A stretch of DNA of 64,000 nt. It comes from Chromobotia macracanthus. Taxonomy: Eukaryota > Chordata > Actinopteri > Cypriniformes > Botiidae. The position numbers were made by a program, and so were the translations under genes. Below are positions 61,342 to 64,000 of this stretch, piece by piece. The stretch lies in NCBI GenBank assembly GCA_036877525.1, contig JAZGTH010000020.1, positions 2,106,501 to 2,170,500 on the forward strand. Reading direction: 5' to 3'. The notes below the pieces were generated by a model, which made no database searches, had not been told where the DNA came from, and worked only from the letters and a program-made list of their open reading frames with translations. How positions within the stretch are numbered: the stretch's first letter is position 1; each line of letters begins with the position of its first letter.

Positions 61342-62620
61342 AAGACTCTCATCCAATCGGATTTGAGGACTGGAATGATGTTTTGTATAATAGTACCGAT
61401 CCTAATCCCCTCTTGCCAAAACAAGACTTTTAAAGAGTGACATTGTTGGCATGAAATTTAGGCAGAAATACAAAAAATTCAAAACAGGCTGTTTTTGCTA
61501 CTTACTCTAGATTTTCACTAATGAAGTGTTTTTAAACTAGTGAAGAAGTTTTCAGTTCTGAAAGTTCCAACATGTATTCAAAGTATAATGAACTCTTTCA
61601 TTTCTTATGACAGGCTCCTTTCAAATGTATTTGGCAAACTGATTTTCTTTGCTTTTTAGAAATACTGTAAGAGTTTAATGTTCTGTGTACACACACGCTC
61701 ATGTTTACAGCTCAAATCTTCTCCCTAGTTTACAATTTTACTATGCAGAGTAAAATTACAAATTTAGTATGCAGAAGCTTTTCCATCCTGATGAAGAACA
61801 CTGTGAAAAATGCCAGAACATGGAGGTTAGCCAATCACAACAGACACTAAAGGGTAAAAGTGGTAGGACGGTTTAGTAACAAAACATATATGTAATTGTT
61901 CCCCACCTTTATTATGTAAAATATATCTTTTTTTCTCTAAATTATTTGTACATGTTTAGCTTGTGTCTTGCTTTGACCTATAAAACATTTAAAAGATGTT
62001 GTTCCCTGATAGCTTTAATATTTGAATCATTAGATACCAAACCAGAATGATATCTCCTACTATGCCATTTATGTTGTGTGTTGCTTTGAAACCACCTCTC
62101 ACCAAGAGTTCCACTTCCCAGTCAAATGGCCGTACTTATAAACTACCCATTGACCGCTCACAACATGACACTAAATGGATACTACCTTTGTGACCACAGA
62201 TTTGTTTTTGTGGTTCTCACAGTGCCTCTAATAGTCTGCCACCTGCTGCAGCTAAAGATTGATTTTTGAAACAGTCTAATAAAGGGCCACACCGGTGGCT
62301 GCAAAGGAATCAAAGTGCAAAAACTCTGGAATTAAAAGATCCCCTTGAGTTATTTTGCTTTAAGCATAAAAGCTGCTCTAAACATAATCCCATCTCCAGC
62401 GTGTTACATCCACCCCCGACTACCTAACACAAGCTCCAAACAAAAGTCAGAGAATTTCCCGCATGTAACAGCAAAGTGGGCCACATCAAGTTCCCCTGAT
62501 CAAGGACGCTCATGTCCTCCTGGCCTTTCTCCCTGTGGTTAAGTCATCTTTCCACATCTGCTGGAGTTTGTGCCTGAGGTAGAATGTGGCAGCGCACACC
62601 TGCCTCTCCAGCACGGCCTG
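61342..62620. other. Gene-free DNA, nothing recognised
   Basis: Unique sequence; the last part (about 62280-62620) is more GC-balanced. No gene seen. Confidence 0.5.
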
Positions 62621-62959
62621 CCCGGCTATCAGGGAATGTTGTCAGAACATTGGCTAACGCTATCTAAACGTTCTCTCAAGTTTACCAAAAAATGTTCTTG
62701 CAGGAATGTTAGTACAACGTTTTAAACATTATATATCATATGCATCAAAAATGTTACAGTTAGGTTGTTAGTGAACATTTTAAAAACATTACAGAATTGT
62801 TGTGTCAAACAAAGTTTGAAAAACATTCTTATTACCAAACAATGATGTTAATACAACATCTAAAAAACTGGATGTTTTGAACATGTGAAAAACATTTTAA
62901 CCTTTTTGTTACTTAATGGAAATATTAGGACAACGTTCTTACAACCTAAAACTGCTGGG
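62621..62959 (+). mobile_element. Family M non-autonomous TIR element, copy L, full length
   Basis: Starts CCCGGCTATCAGGGAATGTT and ends TTACAACCTAAAACTGCTGGG. Inner landmarks are GGAATGTTAGTACAACGTTT, GTTAGTGAACATTTT, AACATCTAAAAAACTGGATG and ACTTAATGGAAATATTAGG. About 339 bp, same length class as B and C. Confidence 0.87.
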
Positions 62960-63544
62960 TTAAAGCTGGGTTATTGTCATATGGTTGGGTTTCAACAAGC
63001 TTTACCCTGCATGCAACAGTGAGACAACAGTAAGACACAAGCTCTGCAGTCATAAGAGCAGACTGTTATCATCTACCGCTTGCAATCCCTCATTTTGCAG
63101 TAACATCGCTGTAGGCAAACTCATAAGTCTCTTCTCATGACCTGGAGTAACACTCAATTTTCCCAGGGCTCAGATAGTTGAGAACCTGAAAGATGAAACT
63201 AAAATCCCTGCTTTCTAAACCCCTGCCCAATACTTTTAACTGAGGAATGTAATATTGTCTCTGCGCCCGCAGACAAGTTGTCAAAACCAGTTGCAACAGG
63301 GTCAGAGATCTCAACCCCCCGGTTTCCTTTTTACATAACCACGCTAATGTAAAATTAAATCACGTCTCCACTCTCTGCAATGCATGATGCATGTTTTGGA
63401 AGAAGCCTTCCACTGCATTATTTTAATGCGATGGTGGAATCTTTTAAAATCCTTCTGTGTACCTTGAGAATTGAGTTTATTACAGCACGCCCACCGTCCT
63501 CACACTGCACTTTCAAGTGAATATATTTTAAAACCCCAAATAAG
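62960..63544. other. Gene-free DNA, nothing recognised
   Basis: Unique sequence of mixed composition. No gene seen. Confidence 0.5.
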
Positions 63545-63935
63545 CGAATGAGATTCAGAATAAACGCTGAGTTTCTCAGTGCCACCCAAGGGTATTGTGG
63601 GCAGCTGTCTCTCAGGGTGACGTGTGAGTGGGAAACGTTTGTCCTTGATTTAGGCTGCTGTTGGTTAAATTCTCATACTGTTAAATTCTCAGCTGATTGA
63701 ATATCTCCCCACCTGCCTGGAAATCTGGCTGATTAATTAATCGGTGACCTCGCATCGGTTTGCGCATTAAGTCCTTTTGTAAGAAAAATAACCTTGGTCA
63801 TGCATGCTGGAAGAAGCCCAACAAAAAGTGGGGTGACGTTGCCCACTTCAGCTCGTCAAACACCCTTTTACAACTAGGCATTACACTTTTAATGGATCAG
63901 CCCACCTGACGAGTGCAGAGATGCTCTGAGCGCGC
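63545..63935. other. Candidate conserved non-coding segment
   Basis: Contains GGCTGATTAATTAATCGGTG near 63728, TTGCGCATTAAG, CTCAGCTGATTGAATATC and a duplicated GTTAAATTCTCA (63663 and 63680). Complex and repeat-free otherwise. Enhancer-like texture; inference only. Confidence 0.28.
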
Positions 63936-64000
63936 TCTGAAAAGACTTTTCCAAGATACATTGCAGCTAAAGGTCGGCCTGGATAACTTTCACAGGAATT

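Noticed and set aside
60979..61433. Leucine/serine-rich and arginine/glutamate-rich frames
   Set aside because: Produced by the (GA)n tract on either strand.

Overview
The window looks like a stretch of teleost fish nuclear genome, most probably a cyprinid. It is AT-rich and has no continuous gene. It carries many dinucleotide and tetranucleotide microsatellites, tRNA-derived SINEs whose tail contains the TTTGGATAAAAGCGTCTGCC-type motif common in teleosts, and many short terminal-inverted-repeat (TIR) elements without coding capacity. Family assignments come from memory of fish repeats; no database search was possible.

No protein-coding gene could be supported. The longest open frames (148, 132 and 130 codons) have no recognisable domain, and frames of that length are expected by chance in 64 kb of AT-rich DNA. 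Others come from simple repeats: lysine/glutamate-rich frames from (GAAA)n, leucine/serine frames from (CT)n, and a 12-residue repeat from a 36-bp minisatellite. The window is best read as intergenic DNA or the interior of a very large intron.

The main organising feature is one family of short non-autonomous DNA elements (here 'family M'). Its ends are CCCAGCTAAC and GTTAGCTGGG, and its interior is full of AACGTT/AACATT motifs. I find 13 full, truncated or internally deleted copies, at about 15.3, 18.2, 22.5, 29.0, 32.5, 44.7, 49.2, 51.8, 55.9, 56.3, 57.1, 58.5 and 62.6 kb. One copy (51770-52048) has tail-type ends on both sides. Another (15328-15656) runs directly into an 11-unit, 36-bp minisatellite.

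Other mobile-element remains are five tRNA-Ala-type SINE copies (27.1, 27.8, 37.0, 48.1, 61.3 kb), a hAT-like fold-back element (40778-40944), a 318-bp TIR element (32930-33247), two diverged copies of one repeat in opposite orientations (12.6 and 39.7 kb), common teleost repeats near 35.8, 42.7 and 44.2 kb, and a possible LTR remnant near 51.5 kb. A 116-bp inverted duplication lies at 23.3 and 24.4 kb.

Between the repeats, several segments (for example 1-330, 2640-2985, 8925-9310, 33870-34170, 48560-48960, 52760-53140, 59545-59870 and 63545-63935) are more complex in composition and contain TAATTA-type and CATTA-type homeodomain-like motifs. They resemble vertebrate conserved non-coding elements. 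This is a judgement of texture only and needs cross-species alignment.
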